Assembly: GCA_022829145.1 (NCBI GenBank)
Contig: CM040758.1
Coordinates: 18,177,075-18,241,074, forward strand
Direction of reading: 5' to 3'
DNA from: Albula goreensis
Lineage: Eukaryota > Chordata > Actinopteri > Albuliformes > Albulidae
Length of the DNA stretch: 64,000 nt
The position numbers and the translations under genes were made by a program. The notes under the pieces are model-generated. The model searched no databases, was not told the origin of the DNA, and saw nothing but the letters and a program-made list of their open reading frames with translations. The first letter of the stretch is position 1. Each line of letters opens with the position of its first letter. This document shows positions 13,501-46,489 of this stretch, piece after piece.

Positions 13501-15190
13501 TGTTTTATTTTACATTACGTCTGTGTGGAGAATTACAATACCTTTGGTCATACAATGCTTGTCAATAATCCTATTGGCACGTGCTTTACATACCACATAA
13601 GATTTTATTTTATGGGCTTTCTATTCTCAGAGTTTGTTTTACTAGATTTATATAATTTAATATCTTTTAAAATATTGTAACATAACCTAATTGATTCACT
13701 TTTTAATGCAGCTGCACATTTAATGCACATCTCTGATTGTCAGTTTGTGGCATTAGTCCCTATAACAATTAATTTAATAGCCACTGGTATTTCAGTTGTA
13801 CATTTCAATTTATCTGTTACACCTTTGCCAGGACCTGGACATGGCTATGTGACGATGGTGTGGAATCCCCATTGTAACAGGGGGCCTTTGTGTTTCCTGT
13901 CATGTGGCATGGTCAACTTGACTATCAATATACATGCAAACCAATGATGAAAGGTCAGGATTTTTCCTTTTGTTTTACACAAAAGACTTTCAAACACAAA
14001 TTTTCTAGATTATTGAAAGTATTCAGTCGATGGATAAACATAGTTTTGACAGCTTTCAGCAGTTTCAGTTTAATCAGTAGAAATTGATCTGATGGGCAAG
14101 GGGTGTTAAATAAACAAAGACTGAACATATTGGATATCACTCCGAACCAAAAAAATCTGTGGACATAAAATGTTATTTTCATATCAATTTGTTACACTTA
14201 TAAGCACATGTAGTCACAATTAACCATATCCATGCCAAGTCTTTTCCCCTTTGAAATAGTCTGTTGGAAAATTATGGATTTAGATTCATTTTACAACGTG
14301 TGACCTTTAGCACAGTCTGAAAAATATGTGTTTTGGAAATAATGCAACATGCCATTGTGAAAACAGTTACCAAAATAACATAATGAGCTTTTTAATTATT
14401 CTCTGATTTTTCTCCATGACATTAGCGATCATATTTTGCATTGTTTATAACTGGAGTGTGTGGAGAATAGGAACAGCTTGATCATCATCAACCTGTTCTT
14501 TTAATTTCTACATCTGGATTAATTTCATAGTGAATGGACTGCACGATTTGCCTTTGCTGTGTATATAATGTATCCATTTACATCTAACAAAAAAAGAAGA
14601 TACTGTAAGCCAAAACTGAAATGGCAAATCCCAGTGACTTGCCATTTCAGTTTGCCAAGACTACTTCCCTGCATTGATCTAAGCATCTTATTCAGTGTCT
14701 TGCTGAACAAATTGTTGCAAAAACAGTGATATTCACCTTCCTTTTTTGTGTTTATATGGTCAAGGGGTCTTAACTGAAGAGGGCCTATTACATTGTATTA
14801 TTATAATTATTTTGACATACATACCAGTTTATTTATGGCTGCTGTCATTAGGTGTGACTATCTTAATATTTTAGCTTGATGCTAGAGAAAAGTATGACAT
14901 AATATAAAGCAAAATAGAAATTGGATTATAAGTTGTATTATAAGTTCTGCACATTTTTACAAAAGATCATTAATATAACTTGTAATAACCTGTAACCACT
15001 AATGTCAAGAGGGGCAGGATACAAAAATTCGATCGCAGTTGTTCGAATAACCGGCCCCACTTTAGCTGAATGTCCCATTGGCTTAAAATGAAGTGAGATA
15101 CTCAGTCTCCACAAGACGAAGAAAATAACTAATTTCCTTCTTTGAATAAAGTTTCTCGTGTGACAGTCTTCTCATGAAAAACTATCTCGC
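13501..15190. other. Intergenic region between ube2k and smim14 (divergent)
   Basis: AT-rich spacer between the divergent ube2k and smim14 promoters. I see no exon, RNA gene or recognisable transposon. The only structure that stands out is the inverted repeat at 14613-14653. Confidence 0.6.
14613..14653. repeat. Inverted repeat, 15-bp perfect arms, 11-nt loop
   Basis: The arms AAACTGAAATGGCAA (14613-14627) and its exact reverse complement (14639-14653) are separated by 11 nt. A transcript from either strand would fold into a stable hairpin. I do not recognise it as a known miRNA or miniature transposon end. Confidence 0.75.
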
Positions 15191-15199
15191 ATTTTTTCT

Positions 15200-15579
15200 C
15201 TCTTCGTATTTAACAGCTCTCCTGTAATTGGTCTGCAGAACTCACATGAGGCAATTTAGCCGATCGACGAATTTAAGAATTGTTTGTGAACGGGAAAGGC
15301 TGGTTTTAAAAGCCTTTTTAGAGACCCGGATCTCTCGCGTGAAAACTGTGACGTGGCCGTTGCATTTGTGTATCAAAACACAGACGGCACAGCAGCTGGA
15401 TTTTTGGCATCGCTTGCGAACCGGATGATTGTACGTTGGGTGTGAGATTTTGAGCTTGGATGATTAAGCTTTGCAACCAAGAGACTCGTTTTAGGAATTA
15501 AACTATTCACTTGGACGTATTTTGCTTGCCAGTTGGCTTTTTAAAGTACGGATCTTCAGCTGCATCGTCAATTCGTTGA
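15200..15579 (+). promoter_or_regulatory. smim14: Presumed smim14 promoter and non-coding first exon
   Basis: The smim14 start codon lies in an exon with a clear acceptor (AG at 18649-18650), so a non-coding exon must lie upstream. The best donor is GA|GTAAGT after 15579, in a stretch that is richer in CpG than its surroundings and is followed by TAGC words (15598-15630, 15829-15840). The exact start site is not visible, and other donors cannot be excluded. Confidence 0.4.
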
Positions 15580-18500
15580 GTAAGTTGTTTATTTTACTAG
15601 CTATCCAGCTACAGCTAGCAGGCAAGCCGACTTACCCATTTTTCGTGTTCCTTAGAGGTGCACAGGAGCTGTGGAGATGTTTTCCGTGTTCTAAGTTGAC
15701 TGTGATTGTCTTGATTGAATAGCTCGCTTGTTCGGTCACTCGTGTGTCTGTCAGATGCTTGGTTATCCAACGTAACCTGTCCAAATTAACGTTATTAAAA
15801 ACAACATTCGTTTCTTAACCTTAGGTGGATAGCTAGCTACGCAGAGGGTGTCTGAAAACCTCGGCAGACATTTTACATAACATAATACTAATTTAGACAG
15901 CGAGTTAATATTTCAGTGCGATTAAAATTTAGTGTTCGTGCATCGGCTAGTTTGATAATCAGACAGAACAAGATAACGTTATCCCCCAGATATTCCAACA
16001 TTTGCTTTCTATTGTCAGGTAGTGATATTTCCAGCAATGGCACAAGCTAGCAAGCCAGCTAACCTTGCTGAATGCGAAGAATGTCAGCTGTTTATTAACT
16101 TAATATACGGATAAATTGTGGGTTGTTTGGGTCAATTTTTTGGTTGGTTGTTCAACCATCCAACTATGAATACAGCGAGTAGGTTATCTATCTATCGATT
16201 GTGTACAACTAGCTATGTTGTCCAGATAAAACCAATCATAGTTATGTTTAGTTTCAATGCTTGCTTCATACCCGGCTGTTGGTGATTTAGCCAACATGAT
16301 GTTATGAATTTTGTGCCAGTTAGACCACTTAATTTTAATGGCAGTCTTGTCACGCATAACTCTTTCTTTTACTTACAACTGAATGGTTATGTTGACTCTG
16401 ACAATGAAGTAAGCAAATAAACCGAGGATACATTTAAATTTAGCCCAAACAAAAGGATCGGTCCATTGTATTTGCATGGCTAGCCTACGTCTTAGACCCC
16501 ATTATTCAAAGTAGCACACTCTACAACAAACAATACTCGCCTATTTGTCTCTCTAATCAGATGATAGTGGCAACGGTGAACAACTGATATCATATGTCAA
16601 GTTTCTTTCAATTTACGCCCTATTTTCCCACCAGGAAGTGGGCCTACATAATATACACTGTCTTCAAATATAATATAATCAAATGGCATGATTTCAAGCA
16701 TTTGAGTTAAAAAGACCTGCACAGAAATGCCTACTACAGTCTGTTTTTCAGAGGGCTGCAGGATCAGACTTCTAAAATAGAAGTTCTTGTTATTTTCGTT
16801 TTATTAAGGACTTTGAGAATCGCTGGACTACCTGTAGCGCTGGTGCCAGTGTATTTCTTCTCTTTTCGCCTTTTTCCATGGCGAATGCATTCAGGTTTCT
16901 TTAATCTGTTGTTAGATTACAATTTCTGTTGTCAACCGACTCATTCCCAACAGTAGATTCTTTTTTCATCTCAGCTTTCTTTTGTTCGCTTTCTTACACC
17001 CTCAGGCGCCTTGCTTTGAAAATCTGCTTTGTCTGAAGTCGTTGACAGTGTATAATGTTTAGCCTACAGGTTTTTATGAAAAGACTATTGCTCTTTCGCT
17101 TATGCATTGTTATGTGGGCGTTTATTTAATTTGAACTGGGCAAAAGAATGCTGATATGCTTTTAAAAATGGAAAGGTTAGGGTGCATTTTTTCGCACTTG
17201 CTATGAGAGTTTCCTGCGTTCCAACTGTCTAGGTCCCGAAGTTCCACTGCGGCTGTGAGTTAGAAGTTCAGGTGGTGTAACAGCTCTGTCAGTAGACGCA
17301 GGTTTGTTATGCACCTGCGCTGGGAACTCATGTCAGGCTGAGCACACTGCAGTGCGCTGCACTCTGTCAGTGGTCTCAGTGCCTTGAGGGCATTCCCTTG
17401 GGACGCCGCGGATTGTTTGCTTTAACAGCAGGATGCTATCACAGGGGAGAATTGCATCTACATTATTTTGAAGAAAGATGGGTGTCCATTTCTCTTTTGG
17501 TGCTTGCTGAGTTTTCAAATAAACTATCCAACTTAAAATTCCAAAAATATTTTGCAAGTCATTAGTCAGACCCTTCTTGCTGAGCTGGTTGAATGGTAAA
17601 CACAAACCATTAGGCATACAACCCAACAGGCTGTAGTGTAACCAGAGGCTGAAACCACTTAAACATTTAGAAGAATGTGCAAGATAGGAAATCCTTTTGC
17701 AAGCAATAAATAGTAAATGTTTGGATGCTTGTGTGACAGAATTTTTGGGAGCTGTGGTAACAGATGTAAGAATGGTTTCTGAACATCAGGTTATGCAATA
17801 ACTTGGGTTTAAGACACACTCGGTTAGATGGGTCATTAGTTAAATGACATAATCTGGTCTCAGTACAGTTTTATCTGTGCTATTTACTGACTGTCATTAG
17901 TCAGAGTAGGAATTTTGTTTGTTTATTCATGCTGCAGTGGAATAATTATTGTCAGCACTTAGGTTTTTGGCTTTTTCTGTCTACATTCATTGAGATTTAC
18001 ACTTGGATCTCAACATCTTGAGTGCTTGTAAGGCAAAAGAAACTGGATTGAAATTACAATACAGTTGAAATGATTTGCATTATGACATTTGGTGCTGCCT
18101 ACCCTTATGAATCAGCTGTGAGTTTGGTTGTAGATTCCTGCCAAGTTCAGTCTAGGGTAGTCTGTTCCAAATGCAATGGGGAACATCATGGCCAAAACTC
18201 TTCATTTATAGTTCGAGTCTTAACTGTATGTTCTTTTTGTACCTGTTTTTGTTTTTGAGCTATGATCCATTCTTTAGCCTCAGAAGATTCAGGACACTCA
18301 ATCTCTGGTACGGCACATAGAAAACTTCCTAAAGCTCTCTTTCTGCAATCTAATGTGTACCTGCAGATTCCAGATGATGAATTGTTTTACTGAGATGGTT
18401 TTTCTTTTTGCACATCCACTTTGTCATGGGATTTGTCACAAGTCATAACTTATGTACCTTATCAGAAAGCACATCCCCAGAAGTTTGAGAAGCCTGACAT

Positions 18501-18650
18501 GAGAAGCCACAGGAGACTTGGTAGAATGGGAACTCTTGTAGAGTAGTGGCTTGAACACCTGGCTTATAACATAAGCATAACATAATTTAAGTATACACTT
18601 CTGTAACATCACATTGGAGTGTGTCTGAATGTGGTCTGTTGGTGTGTCAG
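15580..18650 (+). other. Probable smim14 5'UTR intron, no gene recognised
   Basis: About 3 kb between the proposed non-coding exon and the first coding exon. TAGC words are concentrated in the first 650 bp. I see no coding exon and no transposon I can name. Confidence 0.45.
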
Positions 18651-18663
18651 GTCGGACCGGTGA

Positions 18664-22903
<4,240 letters not shown>

Positions 22904-25340
22904 CCCAGGAGCTGGAGGTCCGAGTTCCAAACGGCCAAGGATTTGACGTGATCCGATCTGCTACTGTGACCCGGATGTTCTCTTACCACATTTACTTTGT
23001 TTATTTTCTCTTATATACTGGTCCTTTATCTTCAGTAATCTGGTCCTTTCTCATAATGAAGTGGGTCTTACAGTAGTATGCTACATTTGGAGAGCGTGTT
23101 TGGAACTGACCGCTCTAGGTGATCTCTGCCCTTTGCAGACGAATTCTGACTTTAAGGTAATTAATCTCTGCAAACAGATCTGGTGAAAGGGAATGAGACA
23201 GGAAACCTGAATCTGTCATTGCACAGTGTGAGTGGCTCTTAAATTCAACATTCCATGAAGGTGTTAATATTTACGCTCACTTGCTGATTTCTCATATGAA
23301 TCTGTGTTCGGACTGTAGCTGGGTAGTGTGCAACAAAAATGGGAAGCAACGAATGGACAAATGACCATACAAAAGAAATGACAAGTGCAAAATGAGTTTA
23401 TGAACATACCTTCAGCCCTTTTGTCCCTTAAAATATCAGGAGGCCAACACCCTCTTCAACACGTAGTACTTTATCATTATGTCCATTGTTCCTTACTGGA
23501 CTGAGTCAGACTGATTCTTCACCAAATTCTATTTTTAAAATTTCAAAATGGGAATTGGGTTAGTTTGCTCTGCTTTATAGCAGGGCTCTGTTTCTGGTTG
23601 TGTTGAGGTTACATCATTGGTTTTGCATTCTTTAGTCAGTCTGTGGAGCAGCATCTCTTTCATCTGGTTACCTCACACTGCTCCAGAAACCAGAAGAGGA
23701 CATTTGAGTATCATGCCTTATAAGCATGGGCTTAAGTAAGATTTTAGTGGAGTGGCTAGCCTCTAAAGAGAAGAAGATCCACATCTAAGTGTGCTACGAA
23801 GTATATGATCTCTTAAATCTGTGCTTCAAATAGTTAAATAAAGTATAAATACATCAATATCATAAATGGTTACAATTCTATTTGCTTTTATAAGTATAGT
23901 TTGTAAAGACTTGTATGTGTATCCAAATAATGTATGTTGAATCTGTTATCAATGGGTACTGAATTATGAAGGCAGATGACAGGTTACTGATATGAAAGTG
24001 GCAGTGGAGTGTTGTCTCATTGTGAAAGGGATCTTGCAGGTACTTGTTCATAGTTTTCTGTTTTGTCTTTTTTATTATGCTATATAAATACAGATCGTGG
24101 ATTTTTACAATGGAAATAGGAATTAAAATGACCACAGTTATTATATTATAGACCTGGGTAGAGTAGACCTTGGAAAGATGGCACAACTTTCCTATACAGA
24201 ATCTTCATGTTTGGTCATCCAGGACATTTATTCAGTGCCTTGTCTAAAGCCGGTCACATCGCTGACTGCACATAGTGTACAGGCCTGATCAGTACAGATG
24301 GGCTAATGTGTCCTCAGTGACCAGTGTTTGAGAAGTGTGCATCTGCAGATATGTTTATTCATCTTTTTCACTTCTAAAACTCTGTAAAGTCCTCTTTCAC
24401 AAATGCCACGCCACAGTCCCACTGTATCAAAGCAGTTTGTTCTCTTGACCTTGTTTCCTGCAGCAATCCAGTAGTATATGGATGGGTTTTGTGTATGTGT
24501 GTGTGTGCTGGATTAAATTAGACTCAATTAATCTGCTGATTAGAAAAAATATTAAATACAGAATGTTTTTTGTTTTGTAGTAGCACCTCCAACCCACCAA
24601 AAGGAAAACAGATAATGGTGCCAGAATACCCACCTCTTTGTCACTGTAAAATGATTTTTCACTTTGTTGACAATTACATCCCGAATGCCATCTTTACTTG
24701 TACAGTTCGCCAATTTTTTCTCCCAAAGGAAGAGCAGTTTCCAAATTGTAGTGTAAAAGTAAGCTTAGTCTTGCCCACAATGAATCCCTTGTTTCATCTG
24801 TACTCCTAATAGTTGTCATAACCATTAGTTTTTGATGGTAATGAGAATTGGATGTTTTGTGCGGTAAGTTTAACAAAGGGGTTGTGCTGTTGAAAGTAAG
24901 AGTGGGTAAACTGCAGTCCCAGCCTTTTGCCTATAATGTTTCTCTCCTCATCTAATGCAAACCTAACTCTGTTGTCCCATGAACTGTGGGTAGAAGAAAA
25001 TTAGTCAGCATTTTACACAGGGTTTTTTTTCCCCCAATGTTTATTCAAACACAAGATTGACCAGTCTGTGGTGCAGTGCCAGTCTCAAATCCAGATTGAA
25101 TAAGTAAAAAACATGCTGGCTTGGAATGTGACCGACATACAGCGTCTACAATATTTTAACATACCTGCTCTTAAAAGAAAATTGAGGTATGAATTAGCCA
25201 AATTTGTGGATTTCTTTCACTGTAGAATTTCTAGTGCCATTTAAGCTGTCCCTTAACACTGTACAAAGAGATAAAATGAGATAAAGGGCTTCAACTATGC
25301 ACTTTTCTTAACTAAATAAATGAGTAAAACACATTTTATT
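22904..25340 (+). terminator. smim14: smim14 3'UTR with two AATAAA signals
   Basis: Non-coding sequence after the smim14 stop. Candidate poly(A) signals AATAAA lie at 23837-23842 (about 0.9 kb after the stop) and 25315-25320 (about 2.4 kb). Either or both may be used. No other gene is visible between the stop and the ugdh promoter. Confidence 0.6.
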
Positions 25341-26419
25341 TGTCTTGATTGTATCTGTGTTTGTGTATGTTTTTGAGCCTCGGGCCTGGTTTACATTTTC
25401 TCATCTTATATCTGTTACTGTTAAATGGTTTGATTATACTGTACATGTGACTGTCTCCCTTTCTGCAGGGAAAATTTAAATATCATGATTTATCCACCAG
25501 GACTGAACATATTGAATGCAAAGCTACAATAATGCATATGTTCATGTCAATATAAATCAGTGTCTTAGAATTGTTTGCTAAAAATCCAGTTTATATGTGG
25601 ACACCAGTGAAGTGCATTAGACAGTGTCTGGCCATGACATTTATTAATACGTAGTTTTATATAAATGTGTAGTGTACTTGTGTATCAGCACTGAAATATC
25701 CGAAAATACAGGAACCGGTTGCTTTAAATGAAATAGCTTATGAAAAAATCAAGCAGACATGGCTTTGTATCTTATGTTTTTATTTATTTGCTTGCGAAAG
25801 TTCCACATTTTGAACGCCAGTAGTGTGTTCCTAAATGACAAGGACCGTATATCTCCTCAAACACTGTAGCTTCCATTCAGACCAATGCAGCCTTATAATG
25901 AATATGATTATGCAAGATTTTCAATCAATAGTTCTTTCACCTTGGTGGTATTTGGGTATGAGGTTAAACATTCGCTAACCCGTGTTTCGGTTAAGCTTGT
26001 GGAGCCGCTGGGCATTCCCATGCTACAGTGTTTTCATCAGTGCTTCAGAAGCCGCTTTGCTCATAACGCTCGTCACTCTGACGTTGGAGTCATTCATTGG
26101 GGTTCATGCAACCTTGGTCGTACCTTACGACGCACCCCCCGGAAGAATTTAAGAACAATTCTAGAGACCTCCCTGATACCAAAGGTTAATTTGCATCTTC
26201 CATGACAGCTACTCCCACAGAAACAGATTTTACTTAAAAGTTAGTTTTAGTAAATTGATCAAATTCCAGAGGTAGGTGGAGTGAGCACTGAACTTAAGAC
26301 CCGTTCCAGGTTCCCTAGCCAGCAAATCAACTTCGTCATAGCTTGAAAGCTGACTTAACTTACTTACCAGTCATTGACAGAGGCTCTGTGAATTTGCGGG
26401 ACCTGTTTCGTTCAAGACG
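25341..26419 (+). promoter_or_regulatory. ugdh: ugdh upstream region and presumed non-coding first exon
   Basis: The ugdh start codon sits directly after an acceptor (27451-27455), so a non-coding exon must lie upstream. The best donor is GACG|GTAAGT after 26419. The 500 bp before it are richer in CpG than the flanks (for example ACGACGCACCCC near 26130). TAGC and GTTAGC words follow at 26489-26760. The transcription start is not visible. The part before about 25,900 is AT-rich spacer after smim14. Confidence 0.45.
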
Positions 26420-27343
26420 GTAAGTTCTTCGGTTTTTATTTAGCTTAATATTTGTTCGCAGATAGCGAAGGAAGATGATTTTTTAAATGTTAGCTGTAGC
26501 GATATCCCCTAGCTAGCTAGTATGTTGTTGCAGCAACTGCAGCTAACTATTTACTTAGCGTTTCGTTTGGAACTAGCGACTAAGTGATTTGCTCTCTGAA
26601 GTAAAACGTTAACATACATCAATCTAAGCTAATTAAGTTTAATTTTAACACGATTCTTCTGAATAAATATACCCAGTACGATCGTGGTTTAATCGTGGTC
26701 GTGCCATATAAGAGCAAACAGCTAGCTAATCAGATATCTAGCTAATGTTAGCTGCCTAAAGCGTAATACTTAAGATTAAATGGCATTCTTGAGAGAAGTT
26801 GTTTTGTGGTTTGCGCTCACTTATGAAACAAATATCGTCCGCTAAGATCGATAGTAAGGGGCAGTGTGGACTCAGACACAAGTATGACAGAGTTCGTCCG
26901 TTGTATATTTCAGGAAGTAGTCACTCACTTTAGCTTGACAGTAGCGTCGGGGATTTGACTGAACTGCTCGGAAATCACTGTACTTTCATTCTAGGTTCTC
27001 AAGAATGAACTGTGTGCGTGTATGTGCATGTTACAATTGTGTAAACATCTGAATGGCTGCAGGTTTCATTTGCTTTGGTAATTTGATATTGCTTGCTAGC
27101 TCTGACAGCACTGAGTATTGCGTGTTCCATTATGCAGTAAAGCTCATTTGTTTTGTCACTAATTGTTTTCAACTTTGTGTATTCTTGTACGAACTAGACA
27201 TTTTCAGAGGTTTTCGCATCCTAGTCTGTGCTGCTGATTGTTGATAGTTGTGCATGCATGCGTTCATTCATTTAACTAATGCACTGATTCCCTAGAACCT
27301 AGTGGTTAACAGTAATTATGCATGGTTGACACTGTAAACCACA

Positions 27344-27368
27344 CGGATGTAAATCACATTTACATCCG
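27344..27368. repeat. Compact inverted repeat, 11-bp arms, 3-nt loop
   Basis: CGGATGTAAAT, three bases, then its exact reverse complement. It ends 87 bp before the ugdh start codon, near the 3' end of the 5'UTR intron. It could form a tight hairpin in the pre-mRNA or be a dimeric protein site. Confidence 0.75.
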
Positions 27369-27455
27369 AATTATTGGAGTATTGTTCACAATCTTGTGCA
27401 CACACGTGTGAGAGTGTGTGTGATAGATGTTAACAGTATGCCTTCCTTCTTCTAG

Positions 27456-33850
<6,395 letters not shown>

Positions 33851-35680
33851 GAACATCCAATCACCCCCCAAGGGTCAATCTCTAAATCTGACCTCCTGTC
33901 ACTTCACTCACTGAATCAACAATCACCGTCCTCCTTCTATCAGTGCAATTCTGCCCTGTCCATCAAGAATCTGATTAAAAAAAACAGTATTTTAATACAG
34001 GAAAAGGAGCCAGTGACCATATGGCCAAGACCACTCTGTGGGTTTCTCTCCGGTCCACTGGAAATCTGTCTGGCCCGGCTCACTGTACCTGTGTCCCAGC
34101 ACAGTGTCTTTTGCCTTTGCTGCGCTGTGATCAATGTGTTCTCCCAACACTTTCCTCCATGGACCATGTACTCATTCATTTTTATACATTTTTTAAAAGT
34201 GTAGCTAATAATTCATCAGTATTTGAATCATGCAGTGTTGATTTGGTTTAGTGTGTAGTTTCAAATCATGTCAGTGATTCAGCTTCTGTCTGATCACTCT
34301 CAACTGTTAGAATGTGACAGCGATGTGCCAGAATTATTGTGTGTGAATTTTTTTATTAAAAGAATAGATTTTTTAAAAAATGTCCTCTTCCTGTTGTACA
34401 GGATTTCAAATTTGTTTGAACCATAATACCAGTAATGCAATACTTTCTCTTAAGGAGTAAATAAAAAGGACCAATGCACTTAAACATGTCTCCAGCTTTT
34501 TCAGCTCTGTAAAATTGGATGCAATTTAACTTTATAGTCTTCAATAATTTGTTTTACTCTCTTCAAAAGTGGCTGTACATCTCATGGATCTTTTCCAGTT
34601 TGCAAATATTTTCCACACCAATATGCAGGGTAATCTTGAGAATAGACAAAAATATTAAAATGTACATTAGTTCAGCATCAGATTTATTATACTCAAACAA
34701 TTAATCTTTACATATTAATACAGCATTTTTTTGTGTCAAGTGCTTCAGATGGTCACCATCACTTGAATTTTTAAAACAAATGATAATCCTGTAAAACATG
34801 TTGAATGTCCAAAAACATCCAGCTGTCCTATAATTCTGATTTTTTTTATTGTGTGGCTATGTTTATATTTTGACATGTGTTGCATGGTTTTTTAAAATAA
34901 GTTCAGCTACAGAGTGGGAATAACAGATTTGCAGGAAATGCAAGGGTTTGTAGCATTGGAAACCCTTTGCTTCCTATAAACATGTTCTATTAACATGTTA
35001 TCAATGCCTGCAATGTAGTGCCGCCTGCTGTCAATCACTTATACCATCCAAACCATCAACATTGCTTGCCAGGGCACCACTTTGATTGGTTCAAATTCAA
35101 GTCAGATATCACATGATAGCTTTGCGATTCATGAGACTTCAGGCTTCAACATCTTCCCTATTTGAAATGTGCTATCCCTCTCTCTGGATACTAATCAACA
35201 CAAAGAGGACATGTGACGAAGGATTTCTGACAAGCCCCTCAAAATCATATAACTGGCAAGGGAACACTAACAGAGTGAGGCGAGTCTTGATCTTCAGTTG
35301 GAACATGATTGCCCCGTCCCCTCAAAAGCAAGGGGTGTGGTGGGTAAACACGCCATACTGAGTGTACAGGGAATGGCATGGGAATTTCTCTCAGCCAACG
35401 TCACTCCAAACCCCAGGGGCACACGAAACCGGCACTGCCTCTTTTAAAGCTAATGAGTAAGATGTTACCATTGTAGGATGAAGTGGTGTTGTAACAGAAT
35501 GAAACCAAAAATGGATTGTGAAACACCTGTGGAATGGTATGGGTTTTTATTACATATATTTTTGGTGTGATAATAAGGCAGGACTGCTGCATGGGAAAAA
35601 TGAAATCGCTGGTGCTGTGTATTGTGTTTGGACCCATGCCCATTATCCAAAGCTCCTAAGTTTTTTGTGCGCTTAATAAA
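33851..35680 (+). terminator. ugdh: ugdh 3'UTR and poly(A) signal candidates
   Basis: Non-coding sequence after the ugdh stop. ATTAAA occurs near 34354 and AATAAA at 34459-34464, about 0.6 kb after the stop and the likeliest end. A further AATAAA at 35675-35680 would, if used, make the transcript overlap the lias 3'UTR on the other strand. Between 34,500 and 35,500 I see no gene. Confidence 0.55.
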
Positions 35681-35893
35681 CTGTTCATTGCATTGTGATA
35701 GTACTAAAGTACTTATTATACTGCGATATTGTGCTATTGTCTGAGAGAAATGGAAACAATATATTACAATTCTGTAAGATATATATTGTTCGAGAAGGTA
35801 AAAGGAACTTTTGACTTGTCTTTCTGCAGGGACAGACTGTGTAGGGACACAGGGAAGAGGACCAGAGGCAGTTCCCAGATCAGGTCCTTTCCC
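35500..35893 (-). terminator. lias: lias 3'UTR
   Basis: Downstream of the lias stop on the minus strand. A gene-strand AATAAA lies at 35546-35551, about 345 nt after the stop, and is the best poly(A) signal. Confidence 0.55.
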
Positions 35894-41954
<6,061 letters not shown>

Positions 41955-42273
41955 GACTTTAACTACGCAAGCCTGTTTGTCATTGACAACACTGAGCTTC
42001 GGTTATCGACTTAACAGATCTGGTAAATAATGGCAACTGAAGTAATGAAGGAAATCATGTTAAACAAATATACATTTTCTTTCACTCCAGTATCATTCAA
42101 ATTTAATTGGGTAATTAATAATTGCAATGTAGTTTGGACAAGTTTTACTGTTTTGTTACTGGCAAAGTTACAGCGGAAGAAGTAGCTCTTTTATCGTTTG
42201 GTTTTGTCTGAGGACGATGGGCCACAAAAGATGACGTATAATACACGAAAACTACAATTGCGTAATGACGTCC
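41955..42273. promoter_or_regulatory. Shared divergent promoter of lias and rpl9
   Basis: Only about 320 bp separate the lias start codon from the probable rpl9 transcription start, in head-to-head orientation. Two CRE-like words TGACGT lie close to rpl9, at 42232-42237 and 42266-42271. No TATA box is obvious. The same head-to-head pairing exists at the human locus. Confidence 0.65.
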
Positions 42274-42304
42274 TTCCTTCTTCCTTTCCTCTACTACCGG
42301 CGAG
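42274..42304 (+). promoter_or_regulatory. rpl9: rpl9 non-coding exon 1 with 5'-TOP-like pyrimidine tract
   Basis: A long pyrimidine run (TTCCTTCTTCCTTTCCTCTA) is followed by CCGGCGAG|GTAAGG, a clear donor after 42304. Vertebrate ribosomal protein mRNAs start with a C and a terminal oligopyrimidine (TOP) tract and often have a tiny non-coding first exon, so this fits. The start base within the tract is not certain. Confidence 0.7.
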
Positions 42305-42985
42305 GTAAGGAGATGGGGTTTATGTTCTAGTGAAATTAAAATCTACTATAATCTGCAGTTTTTACTTTATATACCCATTGCAGTCTACCACAACTGAGTT
42401 GATTGAGTCCCATTGTTCAGCAAACGATGTGTATTGACTGAATAAAACGCAGATTGAATTACAAAATCTTAATTCTTTCCACATTCTGTCTGAGACGGTT
42501 TACTTACCCATGTTCATAGGGTAGGCCTCGGTCCACGCATCAGTGTTAAAATGGTCGAATTCTCCCTTGAGTCAACATAAGCACAGACGTGTCCTGGTAT
42601 CGATTCTGGTTTTTTATTTGTATTGGATAGTGTAGCATGGGTTTCATGTTCTTTACCAGCGAAATTGAGCCAACCATCGCCTGTTGGTTGAATCTGACAC
42701 CCATTATTTGAGTTGCTGACGGTCGCGGGTTGCGAATAGCTTTTACAAGATGGCAAGCTATAAAACTACTGAATTTGTATTTGGTTATGCAAAGTAATTG
42801 AGACCAATGTAAGTGGCAAATTATACCGACGCTGAAATTGTGACAATTAGAAGAGAGACCGGCAGGCGAAGAAAGTTGGTTTAGATTGACTTATTTCAGC
42901 GACGTTACTTATCGGGTGCGTTCAGTGATTTATATTCTGCAGAAGTAACGTGACAACCTTCTCTTAACATATTTGTATCCACAGA

Positions 42986-46445
<3,460 letters not shown>

Positions 46446-46463
46446 AGACCTGTTCAATCTGTC

Positions 46464-46469
46464 AATAAA
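46464..46469 (+). terminator. rpl9: rpl9 poly(A) signal AATAAA
   Basis: Consensus hexamer 19 nt after the exon B stop codon, giving the very short 3'UTR typical of ribosomal protein genes. Confidence 0.85.
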
Positions 46470-46489
46470 ATCACTTTTTCCAGCTAAAT

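Noticed and set aside
25885..26205. Open frame of 106 codons upstream of ugdh
   Set aside because: No family resemblance; it lies in the ugdh promoter region and has no splice or poly(A) context of its own.
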